From NCBI RefSeq assembly GCF_003363155.1, contig NZ_QRBE01000010.1, positions 1-64,000 on the forward strand: a stretch of 64,000 bases of DNA, read 5' to 3'. This document shows positions 8,733 to 17,223 of the stretch, piece by piece. The notes under the pieces were generated by a model. That model saw nothing but the letters and a program-made list of their open reading frames with translations. It did no database searches and had not been told where the DNA came from. The translations under genes were made by a program, and so were the position numbers. How positions within the stretch are numbered: the first letter of the stretch is position 1; each line of letters starts with the position of its first letter. Origin of the DNA: Dyella monticola (GTDB taxonomy: Bacteria; Pseudomonadota; Gammaproteobacteria; Xanthomonadales; Rhodanobacteraceae).

Positions 8733-9806
8733 ATGCGAACCCAACAATCGCTCTCCGCTCCAAGCCTGATGCTGCGATTTGCGCTCATAGCCATTGTGCT
8801 GATCCTTATCGTTCTCACATTCGTCTACGTTGGCGGATGGTTCGCGCCGCACCGAGTGACGGCGCAACGCATGGTCGATCAGTTGCAGACCAATGCGGGA
8901 GTGTTTTCCGGTTACCGGCGCAATCATGCCAAGGGTGTTTGCGTGGCGGGTTACTTCGACAGCAATGGACAGGCGCAGGCGTATTCGCTTGCACAAGTAT
9001 TCGCGCCCGGCCGAACGCCCGTGGTGGGTCGCTTTGCGGTTCCTGTCGGCAACCCCTATGCACCCGACAGCAGTTCGCCGATTCGAAGCATGGCATTGCG
9101 TTTTACTCAAGCCAATGGCCAACAGTGGCGCACCGGCATGAACAGCATGCCGGTGTTTCCCGTTACCACACCGCAGGCATTCTTCGAACTATTGCAAGCG
9201 CAGCAGCCCGATCCTTCCACGCATAAACCCGATCCGGCAAAACTCGCTGCGTTCTTTGCCGCCCATCCGGAAACCGCCGCGTTTGGCGCGTGGGTGAAAA
9301 CAGCGAAACCATCTGCCAGCTACGTGACCGAAAGCTATTGGAGCTTGAATGCGTTTGTCTTCGTCGATGCAAACGGCGTACACCATGCGGTGCGCTGGCG
9401 GATGGTGCCGGAAGCGAGCGATGCATCAACCGGCGGCAGCGATCCGAATTATCTCGATGCCGATCTCGCGCAACGGCTGGCACAAGGCCCGCAGCGCTGG
9501 CATCTGGTGATTACCCTGGCCAATCCTGGCGATCCCACCAATGATGCGACCAAAGAATGGCCATCCGATCGTCGTGAGGTCGATGCGGGCACGCTGGTAC
9601 TCACCAGCACCACGCCGCAGGAAAGCGGTGCCTGTCGCGATATCAACTATGACCCGACCGTGCTGCCGCACGGCATCGAGATATCGGATGACCCCCTGCT
9701 TCCCGCGCGCTCGGCAGCGTATGCCACGTCCTATTTACGCCGCACCAGCGAAGAAGCGCATTTGCCAGGTACCGCCACACCGAAAACCTCACCGGAGGCC
9801 AACTGA
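8733..9806 (+). CDS. Catalase-family peroxidase (SrpA-like), membrane-anchored
   Basis: About 357 residues, ATG at 8733 after GGAA. An N-terminal hydrophobic segment (residues 12-34, ALIAIVLILIVLTFVYVGG) acts as signal anchor. The body matches the short heme catalase-related group: NHAKGVCVAGYF near residue 70, PVVGRFAVPVGNP, SPIRSMALRF and a long C-terminal region with YDPTVLPHGIEISDDPLL and RSAAYATSYLRR (heme-side Tyr/Arg). The family uses heme to reduce peroxides. Its stop overlaps the start of a cytochrome b561 gene by one base (TGATG). The pairing of this peroxidase with b561 is known in other proteobacteria and suggests electron delivery from the membrane to the periplasmic enzyme. Confidence 0.87.
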   Translation: MRTQQSLSAPSLMLRFALIAIVLILIVLTFVYVGGWFAPHRVTAQRMVDQLQTNAGVFSGYRRNHAKGVCVAGYFDSNGQAQAYSLAQVFAPGRTPVVGRFAVPVGNPYAPDSSSPIRSMALRFTQANGQQWRTGMNSMPVFPVTTPQAFFELLQAQQPDPSTHKPDPAKLAAFFAAHPETAAFGAWVKTAKPSASYVTESYWSLNAFVFVDANGVHHAVRWRMVPEASDASTGGSDPNYLDADLAQRLAQGPQRWHLVITLANPGDPTNDATKEWPSDRREVDAGTLVLTSTTPQESGACRDINYDPTVLPHGIEISDDPLLPARSAAYATSYLRRTSEEAHLPGTATPKTSPEAN

Positions 9807-10393
9807 TGACTCGCGCTCCTGCATCCTTTGTATGGGCCGCCCGTGCGCTGCACTGGTTGATGGCGATACTGATTGTGTCGATGCTGTTCATCGGCGTGGG
9901 CATGGTGGCATCCGTCTCCGAACGCCACGCGTGGTTGATCGCCATTCACAAGCCGCTTGGCATCGCCATCCTCCTTCTTGCCATCGTGCGATTGATCGTA
10001 CGTCTGCGCAATCCGCCGCCGCCCTTGCCTGATGATCTGCCTGCTATCCAAAAAATCGCTGCGTACGCATCGCACTACTTGCTCTATGCACTGATGCTGG
10101 TCATCCCGCTCGTTGGCTGGGCCATGCTGTCGGCGGGCGGCTATCCGGTGATGCTGAGTCATTCGCTGCGGCTTCCGCCGATTTTCCCTGTGAGCGCGAC
10201 AGCCTTCGCGATCCTGCGTCATACGCATGCGTGGCTGGCGATGTTGTTGTTCCTCACCTTCCTCGCACACCTGGGTGCCGCGCTGTATCACGGATTGATT
10301 CGGCGCGATGGCGTGCTTTCGAGCATGACCGGTTTTGGCCGCAAACCTGAGGGGAACGTGGCAGAGCCGCCGCCTTCGCTGCCGCAGGAATAG
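9806..10393 (+). CDS. Cytochrome b561-family membrane protein
   Basis: 195 residues with four hydrophobic helices at about 15-35, 47-66, 87-107 and 138-162. Candidate heme-binding histidines lie in ARALHWLMA (residue 16), AIHKPLG (about 48), YASHYLLYA (about 90) and RHTHAWLAM (about 138-142), the b561 pattern. These proteins pass electrons between quinol and periplasmic acceptors. It is translationally coupled to the SrpA-like peroxidase upstream, which is its probable partner. A GC-rich hairpin follows the stop. Confidence 0.88.
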   Translation: MTRAPASFVWAARALHWLMAILIVSMLFIGVGMVASVSERHAWLIAIHKPLGIAILLLAIVRLIVRLRNPPPPLPDDLPAIQKIAAYASHYLLYALMLVIPLVGWAMLSAGGYPVMLSHSLRLPPIFPVSATAFAILRHTHAWLAMLLFLTFLAHLGAALYHGLIRRDGVLSSMTGFGRKPEGNVAEPPPSLPQE

Positions 10394-10399
10394 AACGAC

Positions 10400-10424
10400 C
10401 CTCCCCCGCATCGCGGGGAGGTTT
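10400..10424 (+). terminator. Hairpin after the cytochrome b561 gene
   Basis: CCTCCCC / GGGGAGG arms (10400-10406 and 10415-10421) followed by TTT, seven bases after the b561 stop. Confidence 0.65.
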
Positions 10425-10491
10425 AAAGGCGATTGGCATTGATGTCCGAAAACGGCGAGTTTTGCGCTGGCGATGATGTTAGCCTGCGTAC

Positions 10492-12000
10492 ATGCCAAAT
10501 CCTCCCGCCCTCCCCGCGCTGGACCCGCAGACCTGCGAACGGGCTCGGTTGAGCCGCGACGCACGCTTCGATGGATTGTTCTTCATTGCCGTGCGCAGCA
10601 CCGGCATTTATTGCAGGCCGGTGTGCCCTGCACCGTCGCCTAAGCGTGAAAACATTCGTTACTACACCACCGCCGCGGCCGCCGAAACGGCAGGTTTCCG
10701 TCCGTGCCTGCGCTGCAGGCCGGAACTGGCGCCTGGCAACGATGCATGGCAACGCGGCGATCATGTGATAACACGGGCCTTGAAGCTGATCGAAGGCGGA
10801 TTACTGCAGGACCACCCCGTGGACGAGCTGGCACGACGCGTGGGCCTCGGCGCACGTCAATTACGCCGGCTGTTCGTGGAACGACTGGGCGCGCCGCCGA
10901 TCGATGTGCACACCACGCGCCGCCTGTTGTTCGCCAAGCAACTGCTGACTGAAACGCGCATGCCCGTCACGGAAGTCGCGCTTGCGTCGGGGTTCGGCAG
11001 CCTGCGCCGCTTCAATGCGGCGTTTGCGCAAGCCAATCGCATGCCACCGCGCGATCTACGTCGTCAACCGCATGCAGGCAGCGCAGACTGGTTGACGCTG
11101 CGGCTGAACTATCGGCCACCTTACGATTTTGCATCGATGCTGGCGTTTCTACGCGGCCGTGCGCTGCCCGGCATCGAAGTCGTCGACGAAGAAAGTTATT
11201 CGCGCGTATTCGGCCCCACGCAATCGCCGGGCTGGTTGCGCCTGAGCGCATGGACCGGCCAAGAAAATGCGCTGCGCCTCCAACTGCATTGCCCGCAACC
11301 GGCGCAGATGCTGAATGTGGTGACGCGCATCCGCCGCATGTTCGACCTGGATGCCGATCCGCAAGCCATCGCCGATGCGCTGCATCCCGATCGACCGATG
11401 CGTGCGTTATTGCGCAAGCACCCAGGCCTTCGCCTGCCTGGAAGCTGGGATGGTTTCGAAGTAGCGGTACGCGCCATTCTCGGTCAACAAGTCAGTGTGG
11501 CGGCGGCGCGCACGCTGGCGTCGCGGATCGTGCACCGCTATGGCGAGCCATTGCCGACGGCAATCGCACCTGGCCTTGAGTGCCTATTCCCTACACCGGA
11601 TGCGTTGGTTGATGCGGATCTGGGCGCTCTGGGCATTACCACGGCCCGCGCACAAAGCATCCGTGGCGTAGCGCGTGCCGTTTTGGATGGCCGCGTAGAT
11701 TTTCGCGTGGAGCAATCACTGGACGAATTCGTCCAGCGCTGGGTAGCGTTGCCGGGCATCGGCGAGTGGACCGCGCATTACATGGCGATGCGCGCATTGA
11801 GTCACCCGGATGCATTTCCCGCGGCCGATCTGATTCTGCGCCGCGCCGCTTCGCAAGGTGCGGACATGCTCACCACCAAAGCCTTGACGCAACGCGCCCA
11901 AGCCTGGCGCCCGTGGCGTGCCTATGCGGTGATCCATCTGTGGCGTAGCGCCAGCTCATCCAGCAAGCCAGCAGCACCTCGAGCGAGAGTAACGGCATGA
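10492..12000 (+). CDS. Ada-AlkA fusion: DNA-3-methyladenine glycosylase with Ada-type regulatory N-terminus
   Basis: 502 residues. Domains in order: an Ada-type zinc domain (residues about 10-75) with cysteines in YCRPVCPAP and CLRCRPE, where one Cys accepts methyl groups from DNA phosphotriesters; an AraC-type helix-turn-helix (about 88-190, DELARRVGLGARQLRRLF and MPVTEVALASGFGSLRRFN); an AlkA N-terminal domain (about 200-310); and a HhH-GPD glycosylase domain (about 315-490) with AILGQQVSVAAAR, WVALPGIGEWTAHYMAMRAL and the catalytic Asp in FPAADLIL. It senses alkylation damage, probably activates transcription, and excises alkylated bases. The stop overlaps the ogt start (ATGA). The Ada methyltransferase domain is missing from this protein and encoded by the next gene. 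Confidence 0.93.
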   Translation: MPNPPALPALDPQTCERARLSRDARFDGLFFIAVRSTGIYCRPVCPAPSPKRENIRYYTTAAAAETAGFRPCLRCRPELAPGNDAWQRGDHVITRALKLIEGGLLQDHPVDELARRVGLGARQLRRLFVERLGAPPIDVHTTRRLLFAKQLLTETRMPVTEVALASGFGSLRRFNAAFAQANRMPPRDLRRQPHAGSADWLTLRLNYRPPYDFASMLAFLRGRALPGIEVVDEESYSRVFGPTQSPGWLRLSAWTGQENALRLQLHCPQPAQMLNVVTRIRRMFDLDADPQAIADALHPDRPMRALLRKHPGLRLPGSWDGFEVAVRAILGQQVSVAAARTLASRIVHRYGEPLPTAIAPGLECLFPTPDALVDADLGALGITTARAQSIRGVARAVLDGRVDFRVEQSLDEFVQRWVALPGIGEWTAHYMAMRALSHPDAFPAADLILRRAASQGADMLTTKALTQRAQAWRPWRAYAVIHLWRSASSSSKPAAPRARVTA

Positions 12001-12533
12001 CGACATCGAACGACATCATCTGGTACGACCACATGTCCACGCCAATCGGCAGCCTGTTGCTGGCGGCCGATGCCAGCGGTCTGCGTGAAGTGTGGTTTGA
12101 AACCGGCAAGCACCGTAGAGCGCCCGACCCTGCATGGAAGCACGATCCATCCAAGCTCACGTTCGCGCGCACGCAACTGGATGAGTACTTCGCCGGCACG
12201 CGCAAACACTTCAAACTGCCGCTGCATCCGCTGGGAACGAGCTTCCAGGTGACGGTATGGCAAGCACTGGCAAAGATTCCCTACGGCACCACCATCAGCT
12301 ACGGCGAACTCGCACGCCGCATCGGCCAGCCGCAGGCGATGCGTGCTGTGGGTGCCGCCAATGGACGCAACCCTCTGCCGATTGTGCTGCCTTGCCATCG
12401 CGTGATCGGCAGCAATGGCAGTCTGACTGGTTTCGGCGGCGGTTTGCCGACGAAGCGCTTTTTGCTGGCGATGGAAGACCGTGTGGCACGTGGCGATCTG
12501 TTCGGCGATTGCAATGCGCTTCCATTGGCGTGA
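11997..12533 (+). CDS. ogt: Methylated-DNA--protein-cysteine methyltransferase
   Basis: 178 residues. It transfers the methyl group from O6-methylguanine to its own cysteine. The active-site block is LPIVLPCHRVIGSNGSLTGFGGG (about residues 122-144), with the acceptor Cys in PCHR; the DNA-binding helix region is PYGTTISYGELARRIGQPQAMRAVG. The ATG overlaps the Ada-AlkA stop, so the two are one operon: sensor/glycosylase followed by methyltransferase. Together they supply the activities that enteric bacteria place in Ada and AlkA. Confidence 0.95.
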   Translation: MTTSNDIIWYDHMSTPIGSLLLAADASGLREVWFETGKHRRAPDPAWKHDPSKLTFARTQLDEYFAGTRKHFKLPLHPLGTSFQVTVWQALAKIPYGTTISYGELARRIGQPQAMRAVGAANGRNPLPIVLPCHRVIGSNGSLTGFGGGLPTKRFLLAMEDRVARGDLFGDCNALPLA

Positions 12534-12638
12534 TGTATTCCCGCTCCAGCGGACGTTGGGGCACCGAATGATCCCCATACGTTAAGCAACCTGGGGATGC
12601 CGTGTTTACAATGTGCCTCTTTCCCGGCGTTGCATGGC

Positions 12639-13895
12639 ATGTCTCGCGCACAACATCTTCCCAGTCTGGCGATCATCGGCGGTGGCCCTGCGGGGCTGAT
12701 GGCGGCCGAAACCGCACGTGCGCACGGTGCGGAGGTGGATGTGTATGAAGCCAAAGGTTCCGTCGGGCGCAAATTTCTGATCGCCGGCAAAGGCGGCATG
12801 AACCTTACGCACAGCGAAGCACGACCCGGCTTCGAGCAGCGCTATGGCGAGCGTGTCCATGAGGTCGCCGCATGGCTGGACGATTTCGATGCCGATGCAC
12901 TGCGCGCGTGGGCACGTGAGCTGGGCGTGGAAACCTTCGTGGGGAGCTCCGGCCGCGTTTTTCCGAACGACTTGAAGGCCGCGCCGTTATTGCGCAGCTG
13001 GGTGCATCGCCTACGCGAGAGTGGTGTGCGCTTTCACGTGCATCATCGCTGGCTTGGCTGGCGCGATGATGGCGCGTTACGGTTCGCTACGTCGGATGGC
13101 GAATGCTTTGTACGCACGGACGCCGTCGTGCTCGCATTGGGCGGCGGTAGCTGGCCACAGCTTGGTTCGGATGGTGCATGGCAATCGTGGTTGACGCAGC
13201 GTGGCGTTGAGGTAGCACCGTTGCAGGCATCCAATTGCGGGTTCGACATCGCATGGAGCACGTATATGGCGACACATCACGCCGGTGCGCCGCTCAAGTC
13301 CGTGGTTGCACGCTGGTACGACACGTCCGGAACGTTGCAGCAACGCCGTGGTGAATGCGTGATGACACAAACCGGTATCGAAGGCAGCCTGATCTATGCG
13401 CTCTCGGCCGACCTGCGCAAAAGCATCGCCCGGCACGGTCACGCCGTGCTCGAACTGGATCTCGCACCGGATCGTACCGTGGAGCGCCTCGCTCACGATC
13501 TGGCCAAGCCCCACGGGCGCCGCAGCTTAGCCGAACATCTGCGTCGCCAGACGGGATTGACCGGCGTGAAGGTCGCGTTGCTGCATGAAGTGCTGGATCC
13601 GGCGCAACGCCACGATCCCGACGTCCTGGCCCGTACCATCAAGAGCCTGCCGCTACGCCTCACCCAGGCGCGCCCGCTGGCCGAGGCCATCAGCAGTGCC
13701 GGTGGCGTGCGGTTCGACGCCACGGACCGCTCGCTCATGCTGACAGCCCTGCCCGGTGTGTTTTGTGCGGGCGAAATGCTGGACTGGGAAGCACCCACCG
13801 GCGGCTATCTTTTGACGGCGTGCTTCGCCAGTGGCTACCGCGCGGGCCGCGCCGCCGCGGCGTGGCTTGAGCAGTCCGCCCGCCAGCCTCGCTAA
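12639..13895 (+). CDS. NAD(P)/FAD-dependent flavoprotein (HI0933/YhiN-type)
   Basis: About 418 residues from the ATG at 12639; an in-frame ATG at 12597 would add 14 residues before the Rossmann motif. FAD-binding motif SLAIIGGGPAGLMAAETA lies at about residues 10-27, followed by GRKFLIAGKGGMNLTHSE, which is diagnostic for the HI0933-like family. Other marks are VLALGGGSWPQLGSDG (about 165) and the C-terminal VFCAGEMLDWEAPTGGYLL (about 370-390). Members are uncharacterised oxidoreductases; the subtype looks like the one named after Pseudomonas PP_4765. No operon partner is evident. Confidence 0.88.
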   Translation: MSRAQHLPSLAIIGGGPAGLMAAETARAHGAEVDVYEAKGSVGRKFLIAGKGGMNLTHSEARPGFEQRYGERVHEVAAWLDDFDADALRAWARELGVETFVGSSGRVFPNDLKAAPLLRSWVHRLRESGVRFHVHHRWLGWRDDGALRFATSDGECFVRTDAVVLALGGGSWPQLGSDGAWQSWLTQRGVEVAPLQASNCGFDIAWSTYMATHHAGAPLKSVVARWYDTSGTLQQRRGECVMTQTGIEGSLIYALSADLRKSIARHGHAVLELDLAPDRTVERLAHDLAKPHGRRSLAEHLRRQTGLTGVKVALLHEVLDPAQRHDPDVLARTIKSLPLRLTQARPLAEAISSAGGVRFDATDRSLMLTALPGVFCAGEMLDWEAPTGGYLLTACFASGYRAGRAAAAWLEQSARQPR

Positions 13896-14057
13896 AACAC
13901 CGAGCCGGCAGCGGAAAACCCTTGCAAAGTCACGGGTTTTGCGACTAAAACGCACGCAGCATCAGCGCAGTATTTCCCCGATCGGCACTCCGCGATCGAG
14001 GTGCGTCACCTCTCGTTGAAGATCTTTCATGTTCTGGCAACTCGAAGGAGGCGAACC

Positions 14058-14795
14058 ATGTGCGACCGTGCTTCATGTGATCATGCTTTGCATTCGCTGC
14101 AATCACGCAGACAGTTCCTGGGTATGAGCCTGGGATGGCTCGCCGTTACGGCGCTCGCTCCCACGCTGGCGTTCGCGGATAAGGCGCCACCGCAAAACGC
14201 CATTTCGCCGGATGCCGCGTTACGGCGCCTGCTCGCAGGTAACGCGCTGTACGCGGCCAACAAGCTTGATGCCAAGGATTTCTCCGTCGGCCGCGCCGCA
14301 CGTGCAAAAGCGCAATACCCGATCGCCGCGATCCTTGGCTGCGCCGACTCACGCGTAGCGCCGGAGCTGGTGTTCGACCAAGGGCCGGGCGATCTGTTCG
14401 TGGTGCGCGTGGCCGGCAACTATCTGAGTGGCGACAGCCTGGCGAGCCTCGAATACGCGGTGGGAGTGCTCAAGGTGCCGTTGATCGTGGTGCTTGGCCA
14501 CACCGAGTGCGGTGCGGTCAAGGCCACCATCAGCGAGATCAAACAACCTGCACCGCTGCCGGGACATATCTGGGATATCGTGGACGCCGTGCGGCCGGGC
14601 ATCACCAAAGCGGTGGAAGCCGGCGGCAACGATGTCCTGGTCAATGCCATCGGCGCGAATGTCGATTACAACGTATCGCGCATCGCATCGGCACAGCCGG
14701 TGATATCCAAAGCGGTAAGCGAGGGCAGCGTGAAGGTGGTGGGCGGGGTCTATCAACTGGCCACCGGCAAGGTGCTGATGCGACAACCCGCATGA
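14058..14795 (+). CDS. Beta-class carbonic anhydrase, Tat-exported
   Basis: About 245 residues. The ATG at 14058 follows GGAGG. The N-terminus carries a twin-arginine signal: SRRQFLGMSLGWLAVTALA (about residues 15-33). Zinc-site marks of beta carbonic anhydrases are ILGCADSRVAPE (Cys and the Asp-Arg dyad, about 95-106) and VLGHTECGAVKA (His and Cys, about 148-159). It interconverts CO2 and bicarbonate, here probably in the periplasm because of the Tat signal. An early stretch (MCDRASCDH) has two extra cysteines ahead of the Tat motif. A strong hairpin follows the stop. Confidence 0.93.
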   Translation: MCDRASCDHALHSLQSRRQFLGMSLGWLAVTALAPTLAFADKAPPQNAISPDAALRRLLAGNALYAANKLDAKDFSVGRAARAKAQYPIAAILGCADSRVAPELVFDQGPGDLFVVRVAGNYLSGDSLASLEYAVGVLKVPLIVVLGHTECGAVKATISEIKQPAPLPGHIWDIVDAVRPGITKAVEAGGNDVLVNAIGANVDYNVSRIASAQPVISKAVSEGSVKVVGGVYQLATGKVLMRQPA

Positions 14796-14800
14796 AGACC

Positions 14801-14829
14801 GCGCGCCATGCCGGTACGGCATGGCGCGC
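14801..14829 (+). terminator. Strong hairpin after the carbonic anhydrase gene
   Basis: 13-base perfect arms (GCGCGCCATGCCG / CGGCATGGCGCGC) with a 3-base loop, five bases past the stop. No T tract follows, so it may act in mRNA stability as well as termination. Confidence 0.55.
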
Positions 14830-14948
14830 CTGTCTCGGAGGGTGGCAACGGGCGCGAATTCCTGCGATCGACGGTGACCTGCTGAATTAGTCATATAAGT
14901 ACGTCATCATTCGCAACTGGTCATTCGAAAAAACGGATCGCGTTGCCC

Positions 14949-16238
14949 ATGAAATGCCTGCCCCGCCTGTTGCTCTGTTCGTTCGTCGTGTTCGGCGCCG
15001 CCTGTGCCACGCATCCAGCGGCACCATCCGCACCGAGCCCGGCGCAGCAGGCGAAGGTGGCAAGCACCGCGCCACTGCTGCTCATTTCCATTGACGCCTA
15101 CCGAGCCGACTACATCCATCGCGGCTTCAGCCCCACTCTCGCGCAACTGGCGGCAACAGGCGTGCATGCCGACTCGATGCAGCCTTCGTTTCCTTCGCTC
15201 ACCTTTCCCAACCACTACGCCATCGTCACGGGCATGGTTCCCGATCACAACGGCATCGTGAACAACACGATGGTCGATCCTGAATTGGGCAAGTTCTCGC
15301 TGAGTGATCGCAAGGCGGTGAGTAATGGCCTGTGGTGGGACGAGGCCACGCCGCTATGGGTGACGGCCGATGAAAACGGGCTGCGTACGGCCACCATGTT
15401 CTGGCCGGGTTCGGAAGCGGATATCCAGGGTAAGCACCCGGATTATTGGAAACCCTATGACGGCAAGGTAACGCCCGATCAGCGCGTGGATCAGGTGCTC
15501 AAATGGCTGGATCTGCCGCAAGACCAGCGGCCGGGCTTCATCACCCTGTACTTCGATGCGGTCGACCATGCCGGCCATTCGTATGGGCCGGATTCGCCCG
15601 AGGTGAACCAGGCGCTTCGTGAAACCGATGAAGCGATGACGCGCCTTGTGGAGGGACTTCGCCAACGTAACCTGCTGGACGCGATCAACATCATCGTGGT
15701 GGCAGACCATGGCATGGCCAGCGTCCCGAAAGAAAACAGCGTTCTGATCGACACGCTGATGCCGATGGATGACGTGCAGGAAGTCAGCCTGGGCGTGGTG
15801 GCCGGCTTCAACCCCAAGCGCGGCCATGATTTCAACGCCATCGAGGAGAAGATGGAGCAGCCGCAGCAGCACATGCAGTGCTGGGACAAGACGCGCATAC
15901 CCAAGCGCTTCAACTACGGCGCCAATGCGCGCGTGCCGCAATTGGTGTGCCTGGCCGATGTGGGCTGGCGCATCACCACCACCAAGTATCTGGCCAAGCA
16001 TCCGCACGTCAGCATCGGAGAACATGGCTATGACAATGCCGATCCGCGCATGCAGGCGCTGTTCGTGGCTCACGGACCCGCGTTCCAGAGCGGCATCCGG
16101 TTTCATAGCTTTCCCAACGTGGACGTCTATCCGCTGATGGCGCACTTGCTCGGCGTCACGCCGAACTTCAGCGATGGGAAGCTTGAAGATGTGCAGGGGA
16201 TGTTGAAGCCGGTGCCTGCCACCACGGCAGCGCCGTAA
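14949..16238 (+). CDS. Alkaline phosphatase-superfamily lipoprotein, nucleotide pyrophosphatase/phosphodiesterase type
   Basis: About 429 residues; the ATG at 14949 is chosen over a TTG two codons upstream. The N-terminus is a lipoprotein signal (LLLCSFVVFGAACATHP, modified Cys near residue 20). Catalytic-core marks of the NPP group: LLISIDAYRADYI (first metal Asp, about 47-59), PSFPSLTFPNHYAIVTG (nucleophile Thr, about 81-97), DAVDHAGHSYGPDS (Asp and two His), VVADHGMAS (Asp-His, about 255-263) and the final His in IGEHGYDN. Such enzymes hydrolyse nucleotides or phosphodiesters in the periplasm. Substrate is not defined by sequence. A palindromic hairpin follows the stop. Confidence 0.88.
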   Translation: MKCLPRLLLCSFVVFGAACATHPAAPSAPSPAQQAKVASTAPLLLISIDAYRADYIHRGFSPTLAQLAATGVHADSMQPSFPSLTFPNHYAIVTGMVPDHNGIVNNTMVDPELGKFSLSDRKAVSNGLWWDEATPLWVTADENGLRTATMFWPGSEADIQGKHPDYWKPYDGKVTPDQRVDQVLKWLDLPQDQRPGFITLYFDAVDHAGHSYGPDSPEVNQALRETDEAMTRLVEGLRQRNLLDAINIIVVADHGMASVPKENSVLIDTLMPMDDVQEVSLGVVAGFNPKRGHDFNAIEEKMEQPQQHMQCWDKTRIPKRFNYGANARVPQLVCLADVGWRITTTKYLAKHPHVSIGEHGYDNADPRMQALFVAHGPAFQSGIRFHSFPNVDVYPLMAHLLGVTPNFSDGKLEDVQGMLKPVPATTAAP

Positions 16239-16244
16239 CACCGT

Positions 16245-16277
16245 GTGCTCCCTCTGCCTGCCGGCAAGAGGGAGCAC
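16245..16277 (+). terminator. Hairpin after the phosphodiesterase gene
   Basis: Inverted repeat GTGCTCCCTCT / AGAGGGAGCAC with a short inner TGCC/GGCA pairing, starting six bases past the stop. No clear T run. Confidence 0.5.
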
Positions 16278-16312
16278 TTGAGCTGCGCCGCGCATGCCGC
16301 GACAGTAGCGAC

Positions 16313-17215
16313 ATGAACATCGAACTTCGTCACCTGCGCTATTTCGTCGCCGTTGCCGACACCCTGCATTTCGGCAAGGCGGCGGAACGGCTGGGCATGT
16401 CGCAGCCGCCGCTCAGCCAGCAGATTCGTCAATTGGAAGAAACCGTTGGCGCGCGCCTGCTTATGCGCACCAACCGCCGCGTGGCCCTCACCGAGCCGGG
16501 CCGGGTGTTTCTGCAGGAGGCGCGCGATATTCTGGCGCGCGTGGATCACGCCGTGGATCTTGCCCAGCGCGCGCAGCGCGGTGAGCTCGGTGAACTGCAC
16601 ATTGGCTTCACGCGCACCACTCCGCTTTCGCAGGATATTCCCGGCGCCATCTTTGCCTTTCGCCAGCGCTTTCCCGCCGTGCATCTGCAACTGGAGGAAA
16701 TGAACTCCTTGCAGCAGATCGATGCGCTGCTCGAACGCCGATTGCACATCGGCATTCTGCGACCTGGCACGTTGCCGACAACGCTGGTTTCCAAGCGGTT
16801 GTTCCGCGATCCGCTGGTGGCCGTCATGCGCTCGGATCATCCCGCACTAAAGCGCGTGGGGGCGCGCGGAAAACTGCCTACCAAGGCGCTGGCGCAGGAA
16901 CCGTTCGTGGTGTTCGCGCGCAACGCTGGCGCGGGCGTACATGAACACGTACTCACGTTGTGCCGCGAAGCGGGTTTCGCGCCGCGTATTTCGCAAGAAG
17001 CGCGCGAGGCATCCACCATCATCGGCCTGGTCGCGGCAGGTTTCGGCGTTGCCATTCTGCCGGCATCGTGTAGCCACATTAACGTGGAAGGGGTCAGCTA
17101 CGTGCCGCTGATGGAAGCCAATGCGATGTCGGAAATCCATGTGGTGTATCGCGACGATGAGCGCTCGCCGCTTGTGCCACGCTTTGTTCAATTGCTCACC
17201 GCCAGCAAAAGCTAG
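16313..17215 (+). CDS. LysR-family transcriptional regulator
   Basis: 300 residues. N-terminal winged helix-turn-helix: LRHLRYFVAVADTLHFGKAA and MSQPPLSQQIRQLEETVGARL (residues 5-50), followed by the substrate-binding domain (about 90-295; LHIGFTRTT, FGVAILPAS). The BenM/CatM/CbnR-like pattern of the first domain is common in regulators of aromatic or efflux genes. It faces the MFS exporter gene, with only eight bases between the two stops, so that transporter is not in its operon but may be a target. Confidence 0.92.
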   Translation: MNIELRHLRYFVAVADTLHFGKAAERLGMSQPPLSQQIRQLEETVGARLLMRTNRRVALTEPGRVFLQEARDILARVDHAVDLAQRAQRGELGELHIGFTRTTPLSQDIPGAIFAFRQRFPAVHLQLEEMNSLQQIDALLERRLHIGILRPGTLPTTLVSKRLFRDPLVAVMRSDHPALKRVGARGKLPTKALAQEPFVVFARNAGAGVHEHVLTLCREAGFAPRISQEAREASTIIGLVAAGFGVAILPASCSHINVEGVSYVPLMEANAMSEIHVVYRDDERSPLVPRFVQLLTASKS

Positions 17216-17223
17216 TGCTTTGC

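Noticed and set aside
15354-16295. Long minus-strand open frame opposite the phosphodiesterase gene
   Set aside because: It lies opposite a well supported enzyme gene and has no family resemblance or ribosome-binding site; it is a GC-rich mirror frame.
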